Position numbers and translations under genes: made by a program. The notes under the pieces are model-generated. The model was given only the letters and a program-made list of their open reading frames with translations. It did not search any database and was not told where the DNA came from. Shown one piece after another: positions 15,591-24,120 of a DNA stretch of 64,000 bases. The stretch's first letter is position 1, and each line of letters opens with the position of its first letter. The DNA is from UBA6016 sp041915365 (GTDB lineage Bacteria > Campylobacterota > Campylobacteria > Campylobacterales > UBA6016), in contig JAYSBP010000007.1 of the NCBI GenBank assembly GCA_041915365.1, positions 1 through 64,000 on the forward strand, given 5' to 3'.

Positions 15591-16661
15591 ATGCGAAAAA
15601 AGTGCTATAACTTGGAAAAAATAAAGAAAAAAGCCTTCTACTCGTTGGCCGCCATTACTATTATATGTGCTGTCGGTATTTGGTTGCTCGGATTTTTTTA
15701 TATCTCATCCGAGAGAGAAAAGCAAAGGGATTTTTATCTTCAAAAATACTCCCAAACGCAAGAAGCCGTATGGAAGTCGGTGGTCAATACTCATAAAGCC
15801 GGGATGGCTACATATTTTGATGCCTATATCCTGAAGCAAGACGTAGTTAACGAGCTAAGTGTTGCAAATACAGGTGATGAGGCGCAAAAAGATAGAGCTA
15901 GAAAAAAATTATACAAGCTGCTAACCCCCGTATATCAGAAGCTTCAAATTAGAAATGTAAAACAGCTACACTTTCAAGATAAACAAAATAACTCTTTTTT
16001 GAGATTTCATCAGCCGCATAATTTTGGCGACTCTCTGAATGCCAGCAGGCCTTCTGTTGTGATGGCCAATAAGTATTTAAAGCCTGTATTTGGATTTGAG
16101 ACGGGTAGGGTCGTTAGCGGTTTTAGGAATGTGTTTCCCATCATCTGGAAAACTCAGCATATAGGTAGCGTGGAGCTTAGCCAACCGTTTGATGCCTTAA
16201 AAGATGCGTTACAACAGCTTGACACCACTAAAGAGTATATGCTGATGGTGAAGGCCGAAGCTGTTATGCCGAAGCTTTTTAAAGAAAATAAAAAGTTTTA
16301 TTTTCCATCTCCGATGAGTAGCGATTGGGTGCTTGAAAAAGCCGGCTTGGTAGATGATTTGTCCGATAATTTAATCGGAATGTCAAATGCGCTAAAAACA
16401 GATGATACTTTTTTGGCAATGCTGCAAATATCCACTCCGTTTGCAAGAGAATTTAGATTTGGTGGGCATGAGTATATTGTCAGTGTTAGCCCGATTATTG
16501 ACGTAGAAGGTAAGCACACGGCTTCGATGCTCGGATTTTCACATGCTCCAGAGCTTGAAGCCATGGAGTCAAACTATGGCTCTAGGTTGATATATTTTTC
16601 TGCGATGATACTTCTCGCCGTTATCATCATCATTAGATTCTCATACGGCAAAAAAAGCTAA
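15591..16661 (+). pseudogene. Sensor half of a split Cache-PAS histidine kinase, 356 aa
   Basis: A membrane helix (about 15-38), a large periplasmic region (about 39-330) resembling double-Cache sensor domains (VKQLHFQDKQNNSFLRFHQP and VVSGFRNVFPII are typical strings of the Cache domains common in Campylobacterota) and a second helix (about 334-352) end abruptly at TAA 16659-16661. The reading frame of the downstream kinase continues upstream of its first ATG and joins this gene exactly at seven A residues (16650-16656): with one extra A the text would read GKKKLNDERKRLLTVSNTMGEG. The two halves are therefore one gene interrupted by a one-base shift, or joined by slippage. Alone this half would be a membrane sensor without output. 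Confidence 0.75.
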
Positions 16662-16699
16662 ATGATGAGCGAAAAAGACTCCTTACCGTCTCAAATACG

Positions 16700-18220
16700 A
16701 TGGGTGAAGGTATGTATACCGTAGATACGGATGGTAGAATAAGATTTATCAACGAAGCCGCCCTTGATATGCTAGGTCTTACGGAAAGTGAAGCTTTGGG
16801 CTCTATCGCTCACTATTTGTTCCACAATCATGAAAAAAATATGGATGTTGCACTCGAAAAATGTCCAATTTACTTAGCAACATATAGCAAAGACAAATAT
16901 GAGGGCGTTGATTTTTTTAGGAAGAAAAACGGCGATATTTTCTCTGTAGATGTTATTAGCTCACAGCTAAAAGAAAACAATGAGGTTGTGGGCTCTGTCG
17001 TCGTATTTAGAGACATTACCGAGAGGCTTAGACTTGAAGAGAAGCTAAAAGAGCTAAACAAAAATCTTGAAGATAGGGTTGAGCTTGAAGTGTCCAAAAG
17101 GATGGAGACCGATGCCGTATTTAAAAGTGTATTTGAGAATTCTCCAGAGGCGATACTGATACTTGATGAAAACGGCGTGTTCAAAGAGTGCAACCCTACG
17201 GCGTACAAGATGCTAGATTGCGAAGAGAGTGATATAGTAGGCAAAAAACCGTGCGATATATCGCCGCCCATTCAGCCAGATAGTGGATTTTTTAGTGAAA
17301 ATGCGGCTGATATGTTCATCAAAGGGGCTCTGCGGGGAGAGATACAGCGCTTTGAGTGGGCACATACGGCAAAAGACGGCACTCTGAGATTATTTGAGGT
17401 GATGCTGTCTTTGATTTACAAAGGGGAAACAAAAGAGATTTTATCTTTGTGGCGTGATATTACAAAAGTCAAAGAGCTTGAAAAAGATAGAGAGCTTGCT
17501 CAAGCGCTTTTGATACAGCAAAGCAAGCTCGCCGAGATGGGTGCTATGATAGGCGCTATAGCCCACCAATGGAAACAACCGCTAAACGCTATATGGCTGA
17601 TGACGCAAGATGCCAAGATGACTTATGATTATGGGGATATGACCCCTGAGTTTATGGCAAAGTTTAAGCAAAATATGGGCGAACAAATCAAGTTTATGTC
17701 GCAAACAGTCGAGGATTTTAGAAATTTCTACAAACCGTCCGTTAATCAAACGATATTTTCGGTTAAAGAGGCGATAGACTCCGTCTTAAATCTACTGGCG
17801 AGTCAGCTTGCAAAAGATAGTATTGAGTTTAGGGTAAGCAGCGCTGATTTTATATATGTGTGCGGTTTGGAGAGCGAGTTTAAGCAGGTTATACTAAATA
17901 TAGTAAACAACGCCAAAGATGCAATAAAGCAAAATTCGATTAAGCGCGGCGTTATAGACATCAATGTAAGGGAAGACGGGGCTAGCGCTATCATTTCTAT
18001 TAGCGACAATGCTGGTGGTATCGACGAACATCTACTTAGAAGCGGAAAAATATTTGAGCCGTATAATACGACAAAAGGCGAGAATGGCACCGGTATAGGA
18101 ATGTCTCTCAGTAAGACGATTATAGAGCAAAAAATGCACGGAAAGCTAGAAGCCGAGAATACTGAGTACGGCGCTAGATTTGTGATAACGGTCGCAGTAT
18201 CACAAGAAAATAAACAATAA
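16700..18220 (+). CDS. PAS-PAS histidine kinase, output half of the split sensor, 506 aa
   Basis: From ATG 16700 the protein has a PAS domain (MYTVDTDGRIRFINEAALDML), a short coiled coil, a second PAS domain (about 150-265; ILILDENGVFKECNPTAYKML), then a kinase core with H-box IGAIAHQWKQPLNAIW, N-box ILNIVNNAKDAIKQ, G1 ISDNAGGI and G2 NGTGIGMSLSKTIIEQ. The HQWKQPL type is common in Campylobacterota. No membrane helix is present, so a product from this ATG would be cytoplasmic. The frame is open upstream to the A7 run at 16650, and the codons there read KLNDERKRLLTVSNT, a normal linker before a PAS domain; no ribosome-binding site is evident at 16700. No response regulator is adjacent. Confidence 0.85.
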   Translation: MGEGMYTVDTDGRIRFINEAALDMLGLTESEALGSIAHYLFHNHEKNMDVALEKCPIYLATYSKDKYEGVDFFRKKNGDIFSVDVISSQLKENNEVVGSVVVFRDITERLRLEEKLKELNKNLEDRVELEVSKRMETDAVFKSVFENSPEAILILDENGVFKECNPTAYKMLDCEESDIVGKKPCDISPPIQPDSGFFSENAADMFIKGALRGEIQRFEWAHTAKDGTLRLFEVMLSLIYKGETKEILSLWRDITKVKELEKDRELAQALLIQQSKLAEMGAMIGAIAHQWKQPLNAIWLMTQDAKMTYDYGDMTPEFMAKFKQNMGEQIKFMSQTVEDFRNFYKPSVNQTIFSVKEAIDSVLNLLASQLAKDSIEFRVSSADFIYVCGLESEFKQVILNIVNNAKDAIKQNSIKRGVIDINVREDGASAIISISDNAGGIDEHLLRSGKIFEPYNTTKGENGTGIGMSLSKTIIEQKMHGKLEAENTEYGARFVITVAVSQENKQ

Positions 18221-18281
18221 GTAGCCATCTTGTAGCTGTGTGCAACGTAGCGTTTTCTAAGTCTTCACACGGTATTATTGA

Positions 18282-18300
18282 CGGTTAAAAAACCGCATTT
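18282..18300 (+). terminator. Weak hairpin between the kinase and pycB
   Basis: CGGTT (18282-18286) and AACCG (18291-18295) form a five-pair stem with loop AAAA followed by CATTT. Weak, but it is the only terminator-like element in 18221-18406. The rest of that stretch is AT-rich and probably holds the pycB promoter. Confidence 0.3.
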
Positions 18301-18406
18301 TATAACCTAGACGTCTAATTTATAAGTATTATTTGACTCTTACAAAGAAAATCAAAGCGGTACAAAAAAGCATTTTAAAAGCATTTTTTATTTAGGACAA
18401 CAGATT

Positions 18407-20263
18407 TTGAAGGCAAAAAAACTCATCTCCGTTATGGATACATCTTTCCGTGACGGCCTCCAGTCCGTTTATGGCGGAAGGGTACTATTAGAAGACATCA
18501 AACCCGCAATACAAGCGTTTGTAGATGCTGGTATTACCCATTTTGAGTGCGGTGGAGGGGCTAGATTTCAGTCTCTGTATTTTTACTGCAACGAAGACGC
18601 TTTTTCTATGATGGATACTTTTCGCTCGATAGTGGGGCCAAACATCAAGCTTCAGACACTCTCAAGGGGCGTAAGCCATGTCGGACTTGATACTGGCTCT
18701 AGGGATACTATAGAGCTTCACGCTAAGCTTTTCAAAAAACACGGTATAACGACTATTAGAAATTTTGACGCTCTAAACGACGTCCAAAACCTAGTATATC
18801 CTGCGGAGTGCATAAGAAAATATGGGCTAAACCATGAGGTGTGCGTCACTGTGATGGAGCTTCCACCTGAGTGTCACGGCGCTCATGAGTCTGATTTTTA
18901 TATGAACGTACTTAGGAATATTCTTGATAGTGGACTTCCGTTTGATTCAGTGTGTTTCAAGGACGCTTCCGGGACGGCAAGACCTCGCAAGATATACGAG
19001 ACTGTCAAGGCGGCTAGGGCGCTTCTTGGCTCCGATATGCACATAAGGTTTCACACGCATGAGACTGCGGGAGTAAGCGTAGCTTGCTACTTGGCCGCCC
19101 TCGATGCTGGTGCAGATGGTATCGACCTTGCTATGGATCCTGTGAGCGGGGGGACAAGTCAGCCTGATACGCTTACGATGCTTCACGCCCTAAAAGGTAG
19201 CGAATACGACCTAGGTTTGGAGGCAAAAAGGCTTCTTGAAGCCCAAAAAGTGCTCAAAGAGTGTCTCAAAAATTATTTTGTACCGCCTGAGGCAAAAGAG
19301 GTTTGCACGCTTATACCTTTTTCTCCTATGCCTGGTGGGGCTTTGACGGCAAATACTCAAATGATGAGAGATACAAAGACACTAGACAAGCTTCCTGCTG
19401 CGCTTGAGGCAATGGGTGATGTAGTGGCTAGGGGTGGGTTTGGTACTTCCGTAACTCCCGTTAGCCAGTTTTATTTCCAGCAAGCATTTAATAACGTCGT
19501 ATTTGGTCCTTGGAAAAAAATAGCCGACGGCTACGGCAAAATGCTTTTAGGGTATTTCGGCAAGACTCCCGTTGCTCCCGATGCAGAACTTGTTGCGATA
19601 GCAAAAGAGCAGCTAAATCTTGAGCCTACAACTGAAAATCCGCTTGATGTAGCAGACAGGGATTTTAATAAAAGTCTCGCTTGTTTTGAGGAGCAGCTAA
19701 GACATCACAATCTCCCTATTACGGAAGAGAATTTATTTATCGTCGGAACTTGTGCGGATAAGGGTATAGCGTTTTTAAAGGGCGAAGCAAAAGTCAACGT
19801 AAGAAAAGTAGACCATCATGCGTCAGAGTCTAGCCCTAAGACATCAGACGAAAAAATATGTCACGATATGCTTGAGAGATTTGATTTGTATTCGGTTAGC
19901 GCGGCAGACGTTGAGCTGAAAGTGTCTTCGTCTCCCCTTATGTCGGAGATGCTTGAAAAATCATGGGATGGCAAAAAAATACAGTTTAAATTAGAGAAAA
20001 AAGCAAAAGCCGATAGCGGTACCGGGGAAGGCGGTGTGGATGCGGACGGCAATATCCATATACACGCTCCGCTTCCATCGGAAGTTATCAAAGTATTGGT
20101 TCAAGTCGGTGACGAGGTCAAAGACGGTGAAGACCTGATGATACTTGAAGCTATGAAAATGGTGATGGAGGTGCAAGCTCCTGCCGACGGGATAGTCAAG
20201 GCGATACATGTCAAGCAAGGAAGTACTGTAGAGAGCGGGCAAGTTCTCGTAACATTGGAATAA
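18407..20263 (+). CDS. pycB: Pyruvate carboxylase subunit B (biotin-carrying carboxyltransferase), 618 aa
   Basis: The start is TTG 18407, with AGGA about nine bases upstream. The first 450 residues are the carboxyltransferase TIM barrel (DTSFRDGLQS at the start, FKDASGTARP with the metal/Lys site, HTHETAGVSVACYLAALDAGADGIDLA). The C-terminus is a biotin domain with EAMKM, the biotinyl Lys being residue 584. The enzyme moves CO2 from biotin to pyruvate to make oxaloacetate and feeds the TCA genes further on. The alternative is the alpha chain of the oxaloacetate decarboxylase pump, but no beta or gamma membrane subunits are nearby; split PycA/PycB carboxylase with separate loci is known in Campylobacter. 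The biotin carboxylase partner is not in the window. Confidence 0.87.
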   Translation: MKAKKLISVMDTSFRDGLQSVYGGRVLLEDIKPAIQAFVDAGITHFECGGGARFQSLYFYCNEDAFSMMDTFRSIVGPNIKLQTLSRGVSHVGLDTGSRDTIELHAKLFKKHGITTIRNFDALNDVQNLVYPAECIRKYGLNHEVCVTVMELPPECHGAHESDFYMNVLRNILDSGLPFDSVCFKDASGTARPRKIYETVKAARALLGSDMHIRFHTHETAGVSVACYLAALDAGADGIDLAMDPVSGGTSQPDTLTMLHALKGSEYDLGLEAKRLLEAQKVLKECLKNYFVPPEAKEVCTLIPFSPMPGGALTANTQMMRDTKTLDKLPAALEAMGDVVARGGFGTSVTPVSQFYFQQAFNNVVFGPWKKIADGYGKMLLGYFGKTPVAPDAELVAIAKEQLNLEPTTENPLDVADRDFNKSLACFEEQLRHHNLPITEENLFIVGTCADKGIAFLKGEAKVNVRKVDHHASESSPKTSDEKICHDMLERFDLYSVSAADVELKVSSSPLMSEMLEKSWDGKKIQFKLEKKAKADSGTGEGGVDADGNIHIHAPLPSEVIKVLVQVGDEVKDGEDLMILEAMKMVMEVQAPADGIVKAIHVKQGSTVESGQVLVTLE

Positions 20264-20266
20264 AGT

Positions 20267-21172
20267 ATGGCCGTAGGTAACTTTTTTGTACTTTTTGATG
20301 ATATAGCGGCTGTTCTGGACGACGTGGCAGCCATGAGCAAAGTCGCCGCCAAAAAAACAAGCGGCGTTTTGGGCGACGATCTTGCGTTAAATGCCCAACA
20401 AGTGGCCGGAGTTAGAGCCGATAGAGAGCTTCCGGTTGTTTGGGCCGTCGCTAAGGGCTCATTCAAAAATAAATTGATATTGGTGCCTGCGGCTCTACTT
20501 TTGAGCGCATTTCTCCCTTTTTTAATAACACCGCTTTTAATGATAGGCGGTATCTATTTATGCTTTGAGGGTGTCGAAAAAATAGCGCACGCTTTATTTC
20601 ACAAAAAAGATGAAGAGGCTCATCACGCCGAGCTTGCGAAGGCTATTGGCGATGAGAGCGTCGATATGGTAGAGTTTGAGAAAGATAAAATCAAGGGCGC
20701 CATACAGACCGACTTTATACTCTCTGCCGAAATCATAGTCATAGCCCTCGGAACCGTTCAAGGTGCAGCAATTAGCTCGCAAATAGCCGTTGTGAGCGCT
20801 ATAGCTCTTATTATGACGATCGGCGTTTACGGTATAGTGGCGATGATTGTCAAGATGGATGATGCCGGACTGTATCTGGTTACAAATTCCGAGGGCGGTA
20901 TCAAAAAAGCCGTAGGAAACGCACTTTTGAGCGGAGCCCCTTATTTAATGAAGGTTTTATCCGTTGTAGGGACAGCCGCTATGTTTCTTGTCGGCGGTAG
21001 TATATTGGCGCACGGACTCTATTTTGTAGCCGATGTTGCCCATGTCTTGGAGGCGATACCTTTTGTCGGCACTTTGGCGGTGATGCTTTTGGATGCGGCG
21101 ATAGGTGTAGCTGCCGGTATTTTGGCGCTTGTTGCGGTAAGTATATTCTCTAAACTAAAAAAGAAAAACTAA
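20267..21172 (+). CDS. DUF808 (YedI) family membrane protein, 301 aa
   Basis: The N-terminal motif FFVLFDDIAAVLDDVAAMSK and the following KKTSGVLGDDLALNAQQV match the DUF808/YedI family. Five or six membrane helices follow (for example 70-105, 145-165, 170-195, 225-260, 265-295). The function of the family is unknown. It starts three bases after the pycB stop and is probably co-transcribed with it. Confidence 0.85.
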   Translation: MAVGNFFVLFDDIAAVLDDVAAMSKVAAKKTSGVLGDDLALNAQQVAGVRADRELPVVWAVAKGSFKNKLILVPAALLLSAFLPFLITPLLMIGGIYLCFEGVEKIAHALFHKKDEEAHHAELAKAIGDESVDMVEFEKDKIKGAIQTDFILSAEIIVIALGTVQGAAISSQIAVVSAIALIMTIGVYGIVAMIVKMDDAGLYLVTNSEGGIKKAVGNALLSGAPYLMKVLSVVGTAAMFLVGGSILAHGLYFVADVAHVLEAIPFVGTLAVMLLDAAIGVAAGILALVAVSIFSKLKKKN

Positions 21173-21193
21173 TTTCAAAATAAGGAGCCTTTT

Positions 21194-21454
21194 ATGTATT
21201 GTCCTGTTTGTAAAGACGAAAGACTTGTTATTAGCGAAAGAAGCGGGATAGAGATAGATTATTGCCCAAAATGCAGAGGCGTCTGGCTTGATAGAGGCGA
21301 ACTCGACAAAATTATAGAGAGAGCCGAAGGGGCTGCCGCACAGCAACAAAGACCGCAGCAGCAATACCAAAACGACCTATACGGTCGAAAGTACGACGAC
21401 CACAAACCAAAATACCACAAAAAAGAGTCTTTTTGGGGTGAGCTTTTCGACTAG
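21194..21454 (+). CDS. TFIIB-type zinc-ribbon protein, 86 aa
   Basis: Two CxxC pairs, CPVCKDE (residues 3-6 region) and CPKCRGVWLDRGELDKI, form a zinc ribbon of the zf-TFIIB type, followed by a Gln-rich linker (AAAQQQRPQQQYQ) and a basic, His- and Tyr-containing tail. Members are small proteins of unknown role; the ribbon may bind nucleic acid or protein. AAGGAG precedes the ATG. It lies in the same direction after the DUF808 gene. Confidence 0.85.
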   Translation: MYCPVCKDERLVISERSGIEIDYCPKCRGVWLDRGELDKIIERAEGAAAQQQRPQQQYQNDLYGRKYDDHKPKYHKKESFWGELFD

Positions 21455-21467
21455 AAAAACCTCTTAG

Positions 21468-21486
21468 TTTTCTCAAGATTTTCTCA
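21468..21486 (+). promoter_or_regulatory. Direct repeats TTTTCTCA, candidate operator of the efflux operon
   Basis: TTTTCTCA occurs at 21468-21475 and 21479-21486, exactly 11 bases apart, about 45 bases before the first gene of the RND operon. TATACATAAAAT follows at a distance that could serve as the -10 region. Spacing by one helical turn fits a dimer of an OmpR-type regulator, and the operon encodes one (27472-28119). Confidence 0.5.
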
Positions 21487-21529
21487 TAGCATATACATAA
21501 AATTCCTCTAAAAAAATGAGGAGTTTTCT

Positions 21530-21883
21530 ATGAGAAAATTTGTTCTTTGCGCCACTCTACTCTGTGTTGCGGCTTTTGCCGACGTTGATTCTTCAATTGA
21601 TATACCGTACGGTAAACATCAAAAATACACCCTTGGAAACCAAAAAAACCACCCTACGATAAGACTTGAAGGGGAGCGATACTTTGCCTCTTTGGCAAAA
21701 CTCTCAAAAGATGAGGTAAAAAAAATAATCACTCAGGACAAAATGTCCGCAACCGCCGTTTCGTTAATCGACTTGCATCAAGAGCTTGTATATGAAGTAT
21801 ATGCAAAAGACGAGTCTGGTAAAAGCTATAAACTATATATAGACGCCGGGAACGCAAAAGTACTTGAAAAGAGGGCAAACTAA
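21530..21883 (+). CDS. PepSY-domain exported protein, 117 aa
   Basis: A signal peptide (cleavage after AAFA, about residue 17) is followed by a single PepSY-like domain: the region SKDEVKKIITQDKM...LIDLHQELVYEVYAKDESGKSYKLYIDAGNAKVLE has the alpha-beta pattern with the final D-x-x-x-G-x-V-L strand. PepSY proteins act in the periplasm as inhibitors or metal- or redox-linked helper subunits. It is the first gene of the metal-efflux operon, which suggests a metal-related role (inference). ATGAGGAG precedes the ATG. Confidence 0.75.
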   Translation: MRKFVLCATLLCVAAFADVDSSIDIPYGKHQKYTLGNQKNHPTIRLEGERYFASLAKLSKDEVKKIITQDKMSATAVSLIDLHQELVYEVYAKDESGKSYKLYIDAGNAKVLEKRAN

Positions 21884-21886
21884 AAA

Positions 21887-23077
21887 ATGAGAAAACTCGT
21901 TTTGGTGACTTTGCTTGCTTTTAGTTCCCACTCTTTTGCGTATACGCTAGAGAGTTTTTGCGACGAGGCTTATAAGCATGACTTGTTCGTGGTTGAACTA
22001 GAAGGCGAGAGGCTTGCCGTAAAGTATGATAAAGAAGCTGCTTTGGCCTTTGAGCCGCTTAGTTTGGAGCTTGGCAACAAAAGAATAACAACCGATGAAT
22101 CCAAAAAAGAGCAGGAAAGCTCCGCTATGCTTGGATTTTCCACAAAGATGCCGTGGCTTAGGGCTAGTGAGAAAAAAATTTATCTCAGCCGAGAAAAAGG
22201 TCTGCATATCACCGAGCAGCTTCAAAAAACAGTTCTTAAGAGTGAAGTCAAAAGACTTTATATATCTCTTTTATTGTCGGGCGAGCTTGAAAGTATCTAT
22301 TCTCAGAAAAAATATATAGCCGAGGCATCATACAAGGGGGCAAAAAAGAAATTTGAAAGCGGCCGTATATCAAATATGGAGCTTGCTAGATTTGAAGCCG
22401 AACTTTCCCAAAGCGAGATAGATTTAGCATCTGCCTCGGCGCAAAAAGAAGAGCTGCATCACGCCCTATCACATATGATTTTATCGCATGATGAAATAGT
22501 AATTAGCGATTTAGAATTTGTGTTTTATAGAAATTTGGAGGAAAAGTTAAGAGAATTTGCCAAAGAATCTTTGCAGATAAAAGAGCTGGAGGCCAAAAAA
22601 CAAGAGCTTCAGGCAGAAATCGGCACATATAGATTTGCCCTTATAGATAAAGTAGAGCTAGGGATTGGCCTCACCAAGGAGGCTGCGCAAAGAAGCGTTG
22701 ACTTTAGGGCTTCATTCCCTCTGAATATAACCGGAAAAAACGAGAGTATGCAAGCGTCTGCCAGAGCCAAGCTATTTGCCGTTACAAAAAAACAAAAAAT
22801 AATACAAGATACGCTTGCGATGATGGCAAAAGCAGAGACCCAAAGGCTGCATGAGCTTGAGAAGAAAATATTGACATCTATGCAAAGTGAGCGTCTCTAC
22901 AAATCTGTATTCGAGATGACCGCAAAAGGGTATGAAGGCGGCATTGTTTCGGTGTTCGAGTATCTAAATGCCAAAAATGGATATTTTGACGCTTTGGCAA
23001 AAACCGTATCGTATAAAAAAGAATATACTGAAGAGATAGCTAAGCTTGAAAAGGTTTTTACCGAGGTGATTAGATGA
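21887..23077 (+). CDS. TolC-family outer membrane channel of the RND efflux pump, 396 aa
   Basis: A signal peptide (to SFAYT, about residue 19) precedes a long helical protein with the typical two-fold coiled-coil pattern (YKGAKKKFESGRISNMELARFEAEL and YKSVFEMTAKGYEGGIVSVFEYLNAKNGYFDAL). TolC/CusC-type trimers form the outer membrane exit duct. It is followed with a four-base overlap by the periplasmic adaptor. At about 396 residues it is somewhat shorter than most CusC/CzcC proteins. Confidence 0.87.
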   Translation: MRKLVLVTLLAFSSHSFAYTLESFCDEAYKHDLFVVELEGERLAVKYDKEAALAFEPLSLELGNKRITTDESKKEQESSAMLGFSTKMPWLRASEKKIYLSREKGLHITEQLQKTVLKSEVKRLYISLLLSGELESIYSQKKYIAEASYKGAKKKFESGRISNMELARFEAELSQSEIDLASASAQKEELHHALSHMILSHDEIVISDLEFVFYRNLEEKLREFAKESLQIKELEAKKQELQAEIGTYRFALIDKVELGIGLTKEAAQRSVDFRASFPLNITGKNESMQASARAKLFAVTKKQKIIQDTLAMMAKAETQRLHELEKKILTSMQSERLYKSVFEMTAKGYEGGIVSVFEYLNAKNGYFDALAKTVSYKKEYTEEIAKLEKVFTEVIR

Positions 23078-24120
23078 AAAAATTTGTTTTGTTGGTAATC
23101 ATGGCGGCATCTTTGTTTGCGGACATAAAGATGAGCGAAGAGCAGATGAAAAAGATGGGGATAGCTCTAAAAACCGCCGTTTTGGTCAATAGCGAAACCG
23201 TCGGTCCTTTTGTCGGGAGTTTTGACTTTGACGACAGCAAGAGCAAGAACTACATATTGCCCTCTGACGGGGTCGTCGTAAGAAGCGTGAAAATGGCCGG
23301 AGATACCGTCAAAAAAGGTGACGTGCTATGTATCATATCGTCCGCAGAACTTGCTGCAAACGGATTTGAGCTAAGAGAGGCTAGGTCAAGGCTAAAAATA
23401 CTAGACGCAAACGCAAAAAAAGATGAAGCGTTATATAAAGACGGCGTCATATCGCAAAGAGAGTATCAAAAGAGCGCATTCGAAGCCTCAATGCTAGCCT
23501 CCAGGGTAGCAGAACTTGAAAGTAAATTTTCGGTGGCGGGAGTCAGCTCAAGCAGTGACGGGATGTTCGCCGTCAAAGCCAAAACCTCCGGCGTGCTCTC
23601 TTTGGCCCCTAAGAAAGCAGGGCAAAAAATAGAACCGTTTATCCCATATCTGAAAATATCCGAATCATCATCTCTTGCGGCCTATATCAAGATACCTCCA
23701 ACCCAACTTGTAAACATCAAAAAAGGGGCTATCGTAACAGATAGGACTTCAAATAAGATTGGTGTTTTGATTGCGGTTTCCGGCGGGGTGGATGAAACTA
23801 CGAATTCCGCGGGGGCCGTGGCCAAGATAACGGCTAAAAACGAAAGTTTCAGAGCCGGCACGGCTTACGAATTTTTCATCTCAACCCCTAAGACGCAAAG
23901 CCTAATGATGCTCCCTAGATCTTCTGTTACAAAATACAAAAATACAGACGTATGTTTTATTAGAACAAAAGACGGCTTTGTGCCAAAAAGAGTTTCGGTG
24001 GTCAAAGATACGAAAGACGGTGTTTATATCAAAAATAACGATATAGCGGATGGGGCGAGCGTGGCGGTAGGAGGCATTGTAAATCTAAAAGGCGCCCTTA
24101 GCGGAATGGGTTTTGAGTGA
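23074..24120 (+). CDS. Periplasmic adaptor (membrane fusion protein) of the RND pump, 348 aa
   Basis: A signal peptide (MKKFVLLVIMAASLFA) is followed by the lipoyl-like half domain (LPSDGVVVRSVKMAGDTVKKGDVLC), a short alpha hairpin (about 105-155), the second lipoyl half (VKAKTSGVLSLAPKKAGQKIEP) and a beta-barrel. It bridges the inner-membrane pump and the TolC-like channel. The family matches CusB/CzcB. Met residues near the mature N-terminus (MSEEQMKKMGI) could bind metal. It overlaps both neighbours by four bases, so the three pump parts are made together. Confidence 0.88.
   Translation: MKKFVLLVIMAASLFADIKMSEEQMKKMGIALKTAVLVNSETVGPFVGSFDFDDSKSKNYILPSDGVVVRSVKMAGDTVKKGDVLCIISSAELAANGFELREARSRLKILDANAKKDEALYKDGVISQREYQKSAFEASMLASRVAELESKFSVAGVSSSSDGMFAVKAKTSGVLSLAPKKAGQKIEPFIPYLKISESSSLAAYIKIPPTQLVNIKKGAIVTDRTSNKIGVLIAVSGGVDETTNSAGAVAKITAKNESFRAGTAYEFFISTPKTQSLMMLPRSSVTKYKNTDVCFIRTKDGFVPKRVSVVKDTKDGVYIKNNDIADGASVAVGGIVNLKGALSGMGFE

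Noticed and set aside
18407..20263. Oxaloacetate decarboxylase sodium pump alpha chain
   Set aside because: No beta or gamma subunit genes nearby; split PycB is the better fit in this phylum, although the sequence alone does not exclude it.
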